Positions 8,482 to 17,559 of a DNA stretch of 64,000 nt are shown here, one piece after another (position 1 is the first letter of the stretch; the number at the start of each line of letters is the position of its first letter). The translations under genes were made by a program, and so were the position numbers. The notes below the pieces were generated by a model. It did no database searches. It was not told the DNA's origin and saw nothing but the letters and a program-made list of their open reading frames with translations. Source of the DNA: Lacrimispora sp. 210928-DFI.3.58 (GTDB lineage Bacteria; Bacillota; Clostridia; Lachnospirales; Lachnospiraceae); contig NZ_JAJCIC010000019.1 of the NCBI RefSeq assembly GCF_020554865.1, forward strand, positions 24,188-88,187, in the 5' to 3' direction.

Positions 8482-9510
8482 ATGGATATGGACCATAAAA
8501 GAATTGTCATAACAGGAGCTACAGGCTTTATCGGAAGCAATCTTGCCAGATTGTTCCTGGAAAAGGGGACAGAGGTGGTGGTGCTGGTGCGTCCTGGCTC
8601 TGTTCATATGGAAGCGCTCCCTTCCCATGAGCGGCTTCGCATCGTGCCCTGTGCCCTGGAGCATGTGCTGGACTATGTGAAGGAGCATAAGGAGGAGATC
8701 GGACCGGCGGAAGGATTTTTCCATCTGGCCTGGGGCGGCGTGAACCGGGAGGAGATCGATTCCCCGGAGGTGCAGGCCCGCAATGTGGCGGCTTCCCTGG
8801 ACTGCGTAAGGGCGGCCCATCTCCTGCAATGCTCTGTTTTTATGGATGCCGGCTCCAGGGTAGAGTATGGGGCAGTGGACGGACAGATGAAGGAGGAGCT
8901 GGAGTGCCATCCCATAAACCAGTACGGGAAAGCGAAACTGGAATTTTACCAGAAGGCCGTGCCCTTATGCAAAACCCTTGGGATGGCCTACTGCCATCTG
9001 CGTTTTTTCAGCGTATACGGCTATGGCGACCACCCATGGTCCATTATCTCCACCCTGGTCCGTGAGCTGCGCCGGGATCATACCGTATCCTTAAGTGCCT
9101 GCCTCCACCAGTGGAATTTTATGTATATTGAGGATGCTGTGCAGGCAGTATATGAATTATACCAGCGCTTTATCGGGGAAAAGGCCTGGGGCCCGGAAGC
9201 AAAACCGGAGGACGGCATTATTGTCAATCTGGCAGGAAGGGACACCCGGACTCTCCGCTCCTTTGTGGAGGAGATCCATGAGATCGTGGGAAAGAAGGGA
9301 AGCCTGGAATATGGAACCTTCAAGCAGGGCAAGGAGGGAGCGCTCTCTGTCTGCCCTGATATCACAAGGCTGGAAGCCCTGACCGGGGGCTGGCATGAGA
9401 AATACTCCTTCCGTCAGGGGATCCTGGAGATGATAGAGAGGGAGGAGCAGTCTATGGCTCCCAAGCCGGAGGGCCATGATAACATACAGAAAGAAGCAGA
9501 AAGAATATGA
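8482..9510 (+). CDS. NAD(P)-dependent epimerase/dehydratase, second copy
   Basis: The 342-aa extended SDR has the NAD(P) motif ITGATGFIGSNLA and the catalytic YGKAK in INQYGKAK. It is a diverged paralogue of the gene at 6369-7316 and about 27 residues longer, mostly at the C-terminus. Two such reductases flanking a C-methyltransferase fit the late steps of a modified deoxysugar. GAAGGAG precedes the start, and the stop overlaps the next start (ATGA). Confidence 0.85.
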   Translation: MDMDHKRIVITGATGFIGSNLARLFLEKGTEVVVLVRPGSVHMEALPSHERLRIVPCALEHVLDYVKEHKEEIGPAEGFFHLAWGGVNREEIDSPEVQARNVAASLDCVRAAHLLQCSVFMDAGSRVEYGAVDGQMKEELECHPINQYGKAKLEFYQKAVPLCKTLGMAYCHLRFFSVYGYGDHPWSIISTLVRELRRDHTVSLSACLHQWNFMYIEDAVQAVYELYQRFIGEKAWGPEAKPEDGIIVNLAGRDTRTLRSFVEEIHEIVGKKGSLEYGTFKQGKEGALSVCPDITRLEALTGGWHEKYSFRQGILEMIEREEQSMAPKPEGHDNIQKEAERI

Positions 9511-10469
9511 AAAAGATCAGCGTATTGATTCCCTGTTATAATGAAGAGGAAAATGTAGGGCCCATCAGCCAGGCCGTGACGGAGATATTGGAGCGGGAGC
9601 TGCCCCGGTATGACTATGAGCTGGTATTTATTGACAACGATTCCACGGATAAAACCAGGGAGATCATAAGAGACCTCTGTGCCGCAAACCCTAAGATCAA
9701 GGCCATTTTCAATGCCAGGAACTTCGGGCAGTTCAACTCGCCCTATTACGGTATCCTGCAGGTGACCGGTGACTGCGTGATCGAGATGGTGGCAGATTTC
9801 CAGGATCCGGTGGACATGATCCCCAAATATGTCCATGAGTGGGAGAATGGCTACAAGATCGTCATTGGAATTAAGACCAGCAGCAAGGAAAATAAGCTGA
9901 TGTACTGGCTGCGCAGCTGCTATTACAGGACCATCAAGAAGCTGTCAGATGTGGAGCAGATCGAACATTTCACCGGCTCCGGCCTCTATGACAGGGAATT
10001 TATCGAGGTGTTGAGAAGGCTTGACGATCCGACGCCGTTCCTTCGCGGGATCGTGGCAGAGCTGGGGTATAAGAGGAAGGAAATCCCCTACGAACAGCCT
10101 CTGCGCCGCGCAGGGAAGACACACAACAATTTCTACCGCCTTTATGACGCTGCCATGTTAAGCGTCACCTCCTACACAAAGGCAGGACTCCGCCTTGCCA
10201 CCATGTTCGGCAGTATCTGTGCCCTGTTCAGTATGGCCATTGCGCTGGTATATCTGGTCATGAAGCTGATCTGGTGGGACCGCTTCCCGGCAGGGACTGC
10301 TCCCATGCTGATCGGCATGCTGTTTTTGGGCTCTGTGCAGCTGTTTTTTATCGGCTTTCTGGGAGAATACATTATGAGCATCAACCAGCGTGTGATGAAG
10401 CGGCCTCTGGTGATCGAGGAGGAGCGGATCAATTTTGAGGAAAAGGCGGTAGAGAAGGATGAAATATAA
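9507..10469 (+). CDS. Family-2 glycosyltransferase, DPM1/GtrB type
   Basis: The 320-aa protein has an N-terminal GT-A domain (about 1-225: VLIPCYNEEENVG, VFIDNDSTDKTREII, MVADFQDP in place of the usual ADLQDP). Two C-terminal membrane helices follow (about 232-255 and 265-290). This is the layout of polyprenyl-phosphate glycosyltransferases that load a sugar on undecaprenyl phosphate at the inner membrane face. The acidic metal site lies in the DFQDP segment. It overlaps the next gene by 11 nt. Confidence 0.85.
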   Translation: MKKISVLIPCYNEEENVGPISQAVTEILERELPRYDYELVFIDNDSTDKTREIIRDLCAANPKIKAIFNARNFGQFNSPYYGILQVTGDCVIEMVADFQDPVDMIPKYVHEWENGYKIVIGIKTSSKENKLMYWLRSCYYRTIKKLSDVEQIEHFTGSGLYDREFIEVLRRLDDPTPFLRGIVAELGYKRKEIPYEQPLRRAGKTHNNFYRLYDAAMLSVTSYTKAGLRLATMFGSICALFSMAIALVYLVMKLIWWDRFPAGTAPMLIGMLFLGSVQLFFIGFLGEYIMSINQRVMKRPLVIEEERINFEEKAVEKDEI

Positions 10470-12672
10470 GATCGATGTGGTGCGCATCCGGGAAAATTCC
10501 ATTACGCTGAACGGCTGGGTGATCGGAAGGTCACCGGAGAGCAGGGCCACCTTCCGGGTGGAGGACGACCATCACCGTCCTGTGAAATTTAAGCATGTCT
10601 CCACCCGCAGGGATGATGTGAGCCAGATTTATTTTAAGAGGACCTGTGACAGAGAGTTTGGCTTTGATATCCAGTTCCCCTATGAGAGAGGGAAGGATTA
10701 CTGGCTCCTCATACGCTGTGAGGGGCGTCAGGCAAAGATCAAATACAATGAGAGCCTGATCGCAAAGAGGGCCAGTGTTGCCCACAAGCGCATGGAGAAG
10801 ATCAAGGACCTGATGAACATGGAGACCGTCCATGTGGCTCTTGACTTCTGGAAGGAGCATGGCCTCCGCGCCCTGGTGTTAAAGTCGCGCCATAAGCTGG
10901 CAGGACTTGACAATGACTATGATTACGGGGAGTGGTATGACCTGATAAAACCCACGGAGGAAGAACTGGAAAACCAGAGAAATACCCATTTTGCATATGA
11001 GCCCCTGCTGTCTGTGGTGATCCCGGCCTATAAGACACCGGAGCGGTACTTAAGAGAGATGCTGGATTCGATCCTGGCTCAGACCTACACCAACTGGGAG
11101 GTGTGCATTGCAGACGGAAGTCCCAGGGGCCAGAGCTTAGAGCGCATTCTACAGAGATATGCAGAGAAGGATTCGCGGATCCGCTTCCAGATATTGGGAG
11201 GCAACAGGGGGATTGCCGGCAATACCAATGCTGCCCTTGAAATGGCCCGGGGAGATTATGTGATCCTGGCAGATCACGATGATACCCTGCCGTCCCATGC
11301 ATTTTACGAGGTGGCAAAGGCAGTGAATGAGCATCCTGACTGCGATGTGATCTATTCGGATGAGGATAAGCTGGATATGGATGGGAAGGCACTGTTTGAC
11401 CCTCATTTTAAGCCTGACTTTAATGGGGATCTGCTTACCAGTGTGAATTATATCTGCCATCTGTTTATTGTAAAGAAGGAGCTTCTGAAGCAGGTGGGGG
11501 GCTTCCGGCAGGAGTTTGACGGAGCCCAGGATTATGATTTTATCTTCCGGTGCACGGAGGCTGCAAAGGGGATCCATCATATTCCGAAGGTGCTCTACCA
11601 TTGGCGCTGCCACCAGGATTCCACGGCCAGCAATCCGGAGAGCAAGATGTATGCCTTTGAGGCCGGCTCCAGAGCCATTATGGCCCACTATGAGCGGATG
11701 GGGATCCGGGCGGAGAAGGTGGAAAAGGGTGTGGACTACGGCATTTACCATACCACCTTCCGGATCCAGGGAGAGCCTCTTATATCGGTGATCATTCCCA
11801 ACAAGGACCACAGAGATGACCTGGACGTGTGCGTGCGCTCCCTGCTGGAACGCTCCTCCTACCGGAATCTGGAATTTATTGTGGTGGAGAACAACAGCAC
11901 AGAGCCAGCCACCTTTGCATACTACGAGAAAATGCAGGCGGAGCATCCGAATTTCCATGTGGTGACATGGGAGAAGGGCTTTAATTATTCTGCCATCAAC
12001 AACTTCGGCACATCCTTTGCAAAGGGCGAATATCTTCTGCTGTTAAACAATGACACAGAGCTCATAGAGCCGGACAGCATAAAGGAGATGCTGGGCTTCT
12101 GCCAGCGGGAGGATGTGGGCATTGCGGGGGCAAGGCTCCTCTATGGAGATGATACCATCCAGCATGCGGGAGTGGTGATCGGCTTTGGAGGCATTGCAGG
12201 ACATACCTTTATCGGGCTTCACAAGGCGGAGAACAGCTACTTCCACAGGGCGATGTGCGCTCAGGATTACAGTGCCGTGACGGCTGCCTGCCTGATGACA
12301 AAGAAGTCCGTATTTGAGGCTGTGGGAGGCTTGAGTGAGGAGCTGGCCGTTGCCTTCAATGACATTGATTACTGCATGAAAGTGCGGGCCCTGGGGAAAC
12401 TGGTAGTATATGCACCATATGCCTGCCTGTACCATTATGAATCCAAATCCAGGGGCCTGGAGGATACGCCCCAAAAGGTGGAGCGGTTTAACCGCGAGGT
12501 GGCTATTTTTATTAAGAAATGGCCGGATATCATCAGAGAGGGCGACCCTTATTACAATCCCAACCTGACTCTGCGCAAATCCAACTTCGCCCTTCGCGAC
12601 CTGTTAAAGGAGAAGATCGGCGAGCCCTATGACCTGGCGGTCTATGACAAGTTTGCACCGGAGGAGAAATAG
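10459..12672 (+). CDS. Tandem-domain family-2 glycosyltransferase
   Basis: The 737-aa protein has an N-terminal beta-rich region (about 1-125) and two GT-A domains. The first starts near 180 (LLSVVIPAYKTPERYL, with YVILADHDDTLP and VIYSDEDKLD). The second starts near 437 (LISVIIPNKDHRDDL, with YLLLLNNDTELI). Such two-headed enzymes often build repeating O-antigen or rhamnan-like chains by adding two sugars in turn. It is probably cytoplasmic or membrane-associated. It overlaps its upstream neighbour and ends directly before the next ATG. Confidence 0.85.
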   Translation: MKYKIDVVRIRENSITLNGWVIGRSPESRATFRVEDDHHRPVKFKHVSTRRDDVSQIYFKRTCDREFGFDIQFPYERGKDYWLLIRCEGRQAKIKYNESLIAKRASVAHKRMEKIKDLMNMETVHVALDFWKEHGLRALVLKSRHKLAGLDNDYDYGEWYDLIKPTEEELENQRNTHFAYEPLLSVVIPAYKTPERYLREMLDSILAQTYTNWEVCIADGSPRGQSLERILQRYAEKDSRIRFQILGGNRGIAGNTNAALEMARGDYVILADHDDTLPSHAFYEVAKAVNEHPDCDVIYSDEDKLDMDGKALFDPHFKPDFNGDLLTSVNYICHLFIVKKELLKQVGGFRQEFDGAQDYDFIFRCTEAAKGIHHIPKVLYHWRCHQDSTASNPESKMYAFEAGSRAIMAHYERMGIRAEKVEKGVDYGIYHTTFRIQGEPLISVIIPNKDHRDDLDVCVRSLLERSSYRNLEFIVVENNSTEPATFAYYEKMQAEHPNFHVVTWEKGFNYSAINNFGTSFAKGEYLLLLNNDTELIEPDSIKEMLGFCQREDVGIAGARLLYGDDTIQHAGVVIGFGGIAGHTFIGLHKAENSYFHRAMCAQDYSAVTAACLMTKKSVFEAVGGLSEELAVAFNDIDYCMKVRALGKLVVYAPYACLYHYESKSRGLEDTPQKVERFNREVAIFIKKWPDIIREGDPYYNPNLTLRKSNFALRDLLKEKIGEPYDLAVYDKFAPEEK

Positions 12673-13680
12673 ATGGAAAAAAAAGTGACAGTGGTAATAC
12701 CCAATTACAACGGTCTCGGATTTATGGAGCCCTGCTTCAGGGCTCTTGACAGTCAGGCGTGCAGGGATTTTTCCGTGCTGGTGGTGGACAATGGGTCTAC
12801 GGACGGAAGTGTGGAATGGCTGAAGGAGAGAGGGATCCCGTCCGTTTTCCTTGAGACCAACACCGGGTTCTCCGGCGCAGTTAACTGCGGGATCAAGGCA
12901 GCGGATACTCCTTATGTGATCCTTCTCAACAACGACACGGAGCCGGACAGCCATTATATAGGGGAAATGATAAAGGCCATTGAGCGATCCCCGAAGATCT
13001 TTTCCGTGAGCAGCAAGATGATACAGCTGTACCACAAAGAGCTTATGGACGATGCCGGGGATATGTACAGCCTGATGGGCTGGGCATATCAGCGAGGGGT
13101 AGGACGCCCTTCCTCAGGCTATAACAGGGCCTGCCGCATCTTTTCTGCCTGCGCAGGGGCAGCGATCTACCGCAGGGAGGTATTTGATGAGATCGGCCTT
13201 TTTGACGAGATGCATTTTGCCTACCTGGAGGATATCGATGTGGGCTACCGCGCCAGGATCGCAGGGTATGACAATATCTACTGTCCCAGCGCAGTGGTGT
13301 ACCATGTGGGAAGCGGCACCAGCGGCTCCCGGTACAATCCCTTTAAGGTGAGGCTGGCTGCCCGCAACAATATCTATCTCAACTATAAGAATATGCCGCT
13401 GCCCCAGCTGGTGCTCAATGCCCCGTTCCTGGCTGCAGGGATCGCGGTAAAATACCTGTTTTTCCGGAAGAACGGTTTTGGAGGGGATTACCTGAATGGC
13501 TTAAAGGAAGGGCTCTCTACAGCGGGAAAATGCCGCCGGGTACCCTGGAAAAAAGAAAATCTTAAGAATTACGTTGCGATCGAATGGGAGCTGATCACCG
13601 GGACGATACTCTATATCTATGAATTTTCTGTGAGACAGATGGCCAAAAGGCACAAGATACAGGAAACAAAGGAAATGTGA
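12673..13680 (+). CDS. Family-2 glycosyltransferase, rhamnosyltransferase-like
   Basis: The 335-aa GT-A enzyme has VVIPNYNGLGFMEP at the N-terminus, VDNGSTDGSVEWL, the metal-binding LLNNDTEPD and the acceptor-side FAYLEDIDVGYRARI. This pattern is typical of WbbL-like rhamnosyltransferases of glycan assembly. The ATG follows the previous stop without a gap and uses GGAGGAG from inside that gene, so the two are coupled. The donor sugar is not deducible. Confidence 0.85.
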   Translation: MEKKVTVVIPNYNGLGFMEPCFRALDSQACRDFSVLVVDNGSTDGSVEWLKERGIPSVFLETNTGFSGAVNCGIKAADTPYVILLNNDTEPDSHYIGEMIKAIERSPKIFSVSSKMIQLYHKELMDDAGDMYSLMGWAYQRGVGRPSSGYNRACRIFSACAGAAIYRREVFDEIGLFDEMHFAYLEDIDVGYRARIAGYDNIYCPSAVVYHVGSGTSGSRYNPFKVRLAARNNIYLNYKNMPLPQLVLNAPFLAAGIAVKYLFFRKNGFGGDYLNGLKEGLSTAGKCRRVPWKKENLKNYVAIEWELITGTILYIYEFSVRQMAKRHKIQETKEM

Positions 13681-13731
13681 ACTTTTACCGAAATTAAGAG
13701 AAATTTTATGGAATAATGATGAGTTATCATG

Positions 13732-13737
13732 TATAAT
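13732..13737 (+). promoter_or_regulatory. Possible -10 before the sugar transferase
   Basis: A TATAAT lies in an AT-rich gap after the glycosyltransferase. The -35 at 17 bp (TGGAAT) is weak. It could start an internal transcript that carries repeat copy B in its leader. Confidence 0.35.
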
Positions 13738-13755
13738 AACAAAGATATTTACGGT

Positions 13756-13868
13756 AAACTTTCATGCGCCCGGCAGCGGACGCGCCACCATACCATAAAG
13801 GTCTGGCGGGCGCATTTGGCATACCTGAATACAAGCCGCCTATCCGGCGGCAGGACTTTCATAGCAAA
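13756..13868 (+). repeat. Glycan-cluster intergenic repeat, full copy B
   Basis: This 113-bp copy aligns with 6235-6347 over its full length with two one-base gaps. TGCGCCCG (13765-13772) pairs with CGGGCGCA (13807-13814), and the 3' hairpin is GCCGCC-TATCC-GGCGGC. It ends about 30 nt before the sugar transferase start, in the same orientation as the genes. Confidence 0.7.
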
Positions 13869-13899
13869 GGGGATCCCTGAGAAATCAAGGTGATATACA

Positions 13900-15318
13900 A
13901 TGATAAAAGATAACCAGAAAAGGCTGAACCGCATACATGTCCTTCTGGATGCCCTGGTGATCATCCTGGCCTATGCCCTGGCGTGGTTCATTATTGTCAG
14001 CGGCATGGTGGTTCCTCTCCATGGGGAGGCGTTGGAGCCACAGGTATACTTTGCGGCCCTTATTTTTATTGTGCCTGTTTACCTGATCCTGTATGGGTGC
14101 TTCCACCTCTATACACCTAAGCGGATCCAGGGAAGAAGGCTGGAATTTGCCAATATCTGTAAGGCCAATGTGATCGGGCTGATGCTTTTTACCTTCATCC
14201 TCTTTGGAGGACGCAGGCTGATCGTACATCTGGGCTATTTCTCCACCAGGATGATCCTGGCATTTTTCGTTATCAACATTATCCTGCTGGAAGCAGAGCG
14301 GATGGCAATACGCTTATTCTTGCGCTCTCTGCGGACCAACGGATATAATCAGAAGCATATTCTCCTCATCGGCTACAGCCGTGCAGCAGAAGGCTTTATA
14401 GACAGGGTGAGGCTGAATCCTGAATGGGGATACCACATCCAGGGAATACTGGATGACCATAAGGCAGCAGGGTATTCCTATAAAAATGTCCGCATACTGG
14501 GGACAACGGATCAGCTGGAGGCATTTCTGGACGCCAATACACTGGATGAGATCGCCATTACATTAAGCATCAAGGAATATGCGAATCTGGAACAGATCGT
14601 GGCTGCCTGCGAGAAATCAGGCGTTCATACGAAATTCATTCCAGATTACAATAATATGATACCTACCATACCGTACATGGAGGATCTCCAGGGACTTCCT
14701 GTGATCCATATCCGCCATGTGCCCCTTACAGGGGTATTTAATGCGACCATGAAGCGTTGTGTGGATATTGTGGGTGCGCTGTTCGGCCTTGTGGTATTTT
14801 CACCGGTCATGCTGGCGACAGCGGCCCTTATTAAGCTTACATCGCCGGGACCTGTGTTCTACAGCCAGGAGCGCATTGGGCTTCACAACCGCCCCTTTAG
14901 GATGTACAAGTTCCGCTCCATGGAGGTGCAGGATCCGAATAAGGAGCAAAGTCAGTGGACAACACCCCATGACCCCAGAGTGACCTCTGTGGGACGTTTT
15001 ATACGAAAGACAAGTATTGACGAGACACCTCAGTTCTTTAATGTCCTTATCGGTGACATGAGCCTGGTGGGCCCCAGGCCGGAGAGGCCGCTTTTTGTGG
15101 AGAGATTTAAGGAGGAGATCCCCAGATATATGATCAAGCACCAGGTACGCCCCGGACTTACAGGCTGGGCGCAGGTCAACGGATACCGGGGAGATACCTC
15201 CATTACAAAGCGCATTGAGCATGATCTGTATTACATTGAAAACTGGAGCTTGGGCTTTGACTTCAAAATCATGTTTTTGACAGTTTTTAAAGGCTTTATT
15301 AATAAAAATGCATACTGA
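13900..15318 (+). CDS. Polyprenyl-phosphate sugar-1-phosphate transferase (WbaP/WcaJ type)
   Basis: The 472-aa protein has four or five N-terminal membrane helices, a CoA-binding-like Rossmann region (about 135-250, HILLIGYSRAAEGF) and a C-terminal bacterial sugar transferase domain. The last carries KRCVDIVGALFGL, MYKFRSM, KTSIDETPQFFNVL, MSLVGPRPE and VRPGLTGWAQVNG. It starts glycan repeat assembly by moving a sugar phosphate from an NDP-sugar to undecaprenyl phosphate. AAGGTGA precedes the ATG. It is the likely priming enzyme of this cluster. Confidence 0.9.
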   Translation: MIKDNQKRLNRIHVLLDALVIILAYALAWFIIVSGMVVPLHGEALEPQVYFAALIFIVPVYLILYGCFHLYTPKRIQGRRLEFANICKANVIGLMLFTFILFGGRRLIVHLGYFSTRMILAFFVINIILLEAERMAIRLFLRSLRTNGYNQKHILLIGYSRAAEGFIDRVRLNPEWGYHIQGILDDHKAAGYSYKNVRILGTTDQLEAFLDANTLDEIAITLSIKEYANLEQIVAACEKSGVHTKFIPDYNNMIPTIPYMEDLQGLPVIHIRHVPLTGVFNATMKRCVDIVGALFGLVVFSPVMLATAALIKLTSPGPVFYSQERIGLHNRPFRMYKFRSMEVQDPNKEQSQWTTPHDPRVTSVGRFIRKTSIDETPQFFNVLIGDMSLVGPRPERPLFVERFKEEIPRYMIKHQVRPGLTGWAQVNGYRGDTSITKRIEHDLYYIENWSLGFDFKIMFLTVFKGFINKNAY

Positions 15319-15321
15319 TAT

Positions 15322-15358
15322 GCATGCCGCCTTGGGGCGGCAAAGTTTTCATAGCAAT
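15322..15358 (+). repeat. Half-copy of glycan-cluster repeat (copy D)
   Basis: GCATGCCGCC, a four-base loop and GGCGGC are followed by AAAGTTTTCATAGCAAT. This matches the 3' half of copies A and B. It sits directly after the sugar transferase stop and 12 nt before the LCP start. Confidence 0.6.
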
Positions 15359-15370
15359 GAGGATGAACGC

Positions 15371-17455
15371 ATGAATCGTGAATTTGACAGGGAGTATGAT
15401 CTGGAAGATGGGAAGGTAAGAGGCCGCAGCCGCCGGCGTGAAGCCGGGGCTTCAGGAAGGGCCGATTCACATACAACGGGAAGAAGCGGGGCATCCCGCA
15501 GGGAGGGAGCTTCGGAAAGCCATACATTTACCCCGGCCTACAGCCGCAGTACGGAGAGAACAGCAGGCGCCGCAGTGCGGGACAGCGCAATGCACAGAAG
15601 CGGCAGCCAGGGGACGAAAAGAGGCAGAGGACGGGCATCACAGGATCCTGCCAGGCAGGAGATCAAGAGGCGCCGCCGCCGGATCATCACCATGATCATT
15701 GCGGAGATCCTTGTACTTTGCATGTTTTTTGGAATCCGCTATGTGAAACAAAAGGAATCCCTTATCAGAAGAGATGACACAGTAAAAAAGGAAGATTTTA
15801 CCAATACCAACCTCTCTTTTGAAAAAGAGGAGATCATGAAAGGGTACTGGACGATTGCTCTCTTTGGAGTTGACAGCCGTAACGGTTCTCTGGGCAAGGG
15901 AAATCTGTCGGATGTGATCATCATCTGCAATATTAACCAGGGAACGGGCGAGATCAAGCTGGTAAGCGTATTCCGTGATTCCTATCTGAATGTTGATGAC
16001 AATGGAACCTACAATAAGATCAATGAAGCATATTTCCTGGGAGGTCCCAGTCAGGCGATCAAAGCGCTGAATAAGAATCTGGATCTGCAGATTGACGATT
16101 ATGCCACCTTTAACTGGAAGGCAGTGGCGGATGCGATCAATATCCTGGGAGGCGTGGATGTAGAGCTGAGCAAGGCAGAGTTCTACTATATCAATGCCTA
16201 TATCACAGAGACGGTAAAGGCTACCAACGTGGCGTCCGTACACCTAAAGCAGGCCGGCATGAACCATCTGGACGGCGTTCAGGCGGTGGCTTATGCAAGG
16301 CTCAGGAAGATGGACACGGACTTTGCAAGGACGGAGCGCCAGAGAAAGATCATCCAGCTCTGCTTTGATAAGTTGAAGCAGTCAAATTTCTCTGTTATCA
16401 ATAACGTAATGGAGGTAGTTCTGGCACAGATTGAGAGCAGCGTTACACTGAATGATATCATACCGGCTGCTAAGAATCTGACGAAATATACCATTGCAGG
16501 CACGATGGGCTTCCCGGCAGCGAGAAGTGATGCTATGATGGGAAAGAAGGGCGCCTGTGTGATCCCACAGACCCTGGAGAGCAATGTGATCGCACTTCAT
16601 CAGTTCCTGTTCGATGAGGAGGATTACCAGCCCAGCGATATGGTAAAGAAGATCAGTGCAAAGATTTCCGCTGATTCCGGTCTTTACAGTGAGGGAACTC
16701 CGATCGATCATGTGGGTACGGACGGCGGATATATACCGAAGCCCACAGAAGCCACAAAGGCCACAGAGGCAGAGGAAAGAGAGTCTGAGAAAGAGGACGA
16801 GTCTGAGAGCAGTACCAGTGAGACAGATGAGAGCATCATTGACGGCGAGCATGAGTGGGAACTGGAGACGGATGAGGACGGCAATGTGATCGATCCGCCG
16901 GAGGATTATGAAGAGGGAAGCGGAAGATATCCCGGAAGCCTGCGGCCGTCCGGAAGTACGCGTCCGAATGACGGTGATGATGAAGAGCAGAACACTCCGG
17001 GGGGAACCATAACGCCGGGAGGAACTACCAGACCAGGAGGAACGACCACACCGGGCGGGACCATTTCTCCGGGAGGAACGACCAGGCCGGGAGGAACAAC
17101 GACTCCGGGCGGAACGACTACCCCGGGAGGAACATTATCCCCAGGAGGGACCACCACACCGGGCGGGACCATATCCCCTGGTGGAACGACCACGCCGGGC
17201 GGGACCATATCTCCGGGAGGGACCACCACGCCGGGCGGGACCATATCTCCGGGAGGAACGACCACACCAGGAGGCTCCTCACATGGGCCGGGTTCCTCTC
17301 AAATCACATCTCCCGGCAGTACGGGCAGCACCCGTGAGTCAACAGCTGCTTCACCGGGAGGAAACAGAGGAACTATGAGCCCCTATCCGGGAGCGCTGAA
17401 TAATGAGGATGATAACACAGGCTCTGGCTCTGTTATCATCGGCCCGGGTATCTGA
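15371..17455 (+). CDS. LytR-CpsA-Psr (LCP) family glycan ligase with PGGT-repeat tail
   Basis: The 694-aa protein has a basic, disordered N-terminus (about 1-95), one membrane helix (about 100-122, IITMIIAEILVLCMFFGI) and an extracellular LCP domain (about 155-380). LCP marks are GVDSRNGS, NLSDVIII, SVFRDSYL, GGVDVEL, YARLRKMDTDFART and ERQRKIIQ. A long acidic linker leads to a tail of about fifteen PGGT units. LCP proteins attach undecaprenyl-linked glycans to peptidoglycan, which fits the end of this cluster. I chose ATG 15371 with GAGGATG upstream; an upstream in-frame ATG at 15308 would put repeat D inside the protein. Confidence 0.85.
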   Translation: MNREFDREYDLEDGKVRGRSRRREAGASGRADSHTTGRSGASRREGASESHTFTPAYSRSTERTAGAAVRDSAMHRSGSQGTKRGRGRASQDPARQEIKRRRRRIITMIIAEILVLCMFFGIRYVKQKESLIRRDDTVKKEDFTNTNLSFEKEEIMKGYWTIALFGVDSRNGSLGKGNLSDVIIICNINQGTGEIKLVSVFRDSYLNVDDNGTYNKINEAYFLGGPSQAIKALNKNLDLQIDDYATFNWKAVADAINILGGVDVELSKAEFYYINAYITETVKATNVASVHLKQAGMNHLDGVQAVAYARLRKMDTDFARTERQRKIIQLCFDKLKQSNFSVINNVMEVVLAQIESSVTLNDIIPAAKNLTKYTIAGTMGFPAARSDAMMGKKGACVIPQTLESNVIALHQFLFDEEDYQPSDMVKKISAKISADSGLYSEGTPIDHVGTDGGYIPKPTEATKATEAEERESEKEDESESSTSETDESIIDGEHEWELETDEDGNVIDPPEDYEEGSGRYPGSLRPSGSTRPNDGDDEEQNTPGGTITPGGTTRPGGTTTPGGTISPGGTTRPGGTTTPGGTTTPGGTLSPGGTTTPGGTISPGGTTTPGGTISPGGTTTPGGTISPGGTTTPGGSSHGPGSSQITSPGSTGSTRESTAASPGGNRGTMSPYPGALNNEDDNTGSGSVIIGPGI
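16994..17276 (+). repeat. PGGT tandem repeat in the LCP gene
   Basis: About fifteen imperfect 18-bp units encode TPGGT, SPGGT or RPGGT in alternation. The DNA is nearly identical between several units, so copy number could change by slippage or recombination. The product is a collagen-like, probably extended, wall-spanning or disordered tail. Confidence 0.85.
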
Positions 17456-17472
17456 GTACGCAGAGAGCTTTG

Positions 17473-17513
17473 AGAGGATATTGCAGAAAGCCAAAGGCTT
17501 TGCGGTATCCTCT
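17473..17513 (+). terminator. Terminator hairpin after the LCP gene
   Basis: AGAGGATA..GC.AAAGCC pairs with GGCTTTGC..TATCCTCT around a three-base loop, followed by TATTTG. It separates the glycan cluster from the HtrA gene. Confidence 0.65.
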
Positions 17514-17559
17514 TATTTGTAGAGAGATTTATTCCATAAGTGAGAAAGGGGATAATGGT

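Noticed and set aside
11149..11958. Long antisense ORF in the tandem glycosyltransferase gene
   Set aside because: It is a shadow of the real gene on the other strand and lacks a ribosome site or any recognisable motif.
16906..17265. Antisense ORF encoding a VPPG repeat protein
   Set aside because: It is the reverse complement of the PGGT repeat in the LCP gene, with no ribosome site and no independent support.
16994..17276. CRISPR-like tandem repeats
   Set aside because: Units are short, have no unique spacers and stay in the reading frame of the LCP gene. No Cas gene is present in the window.
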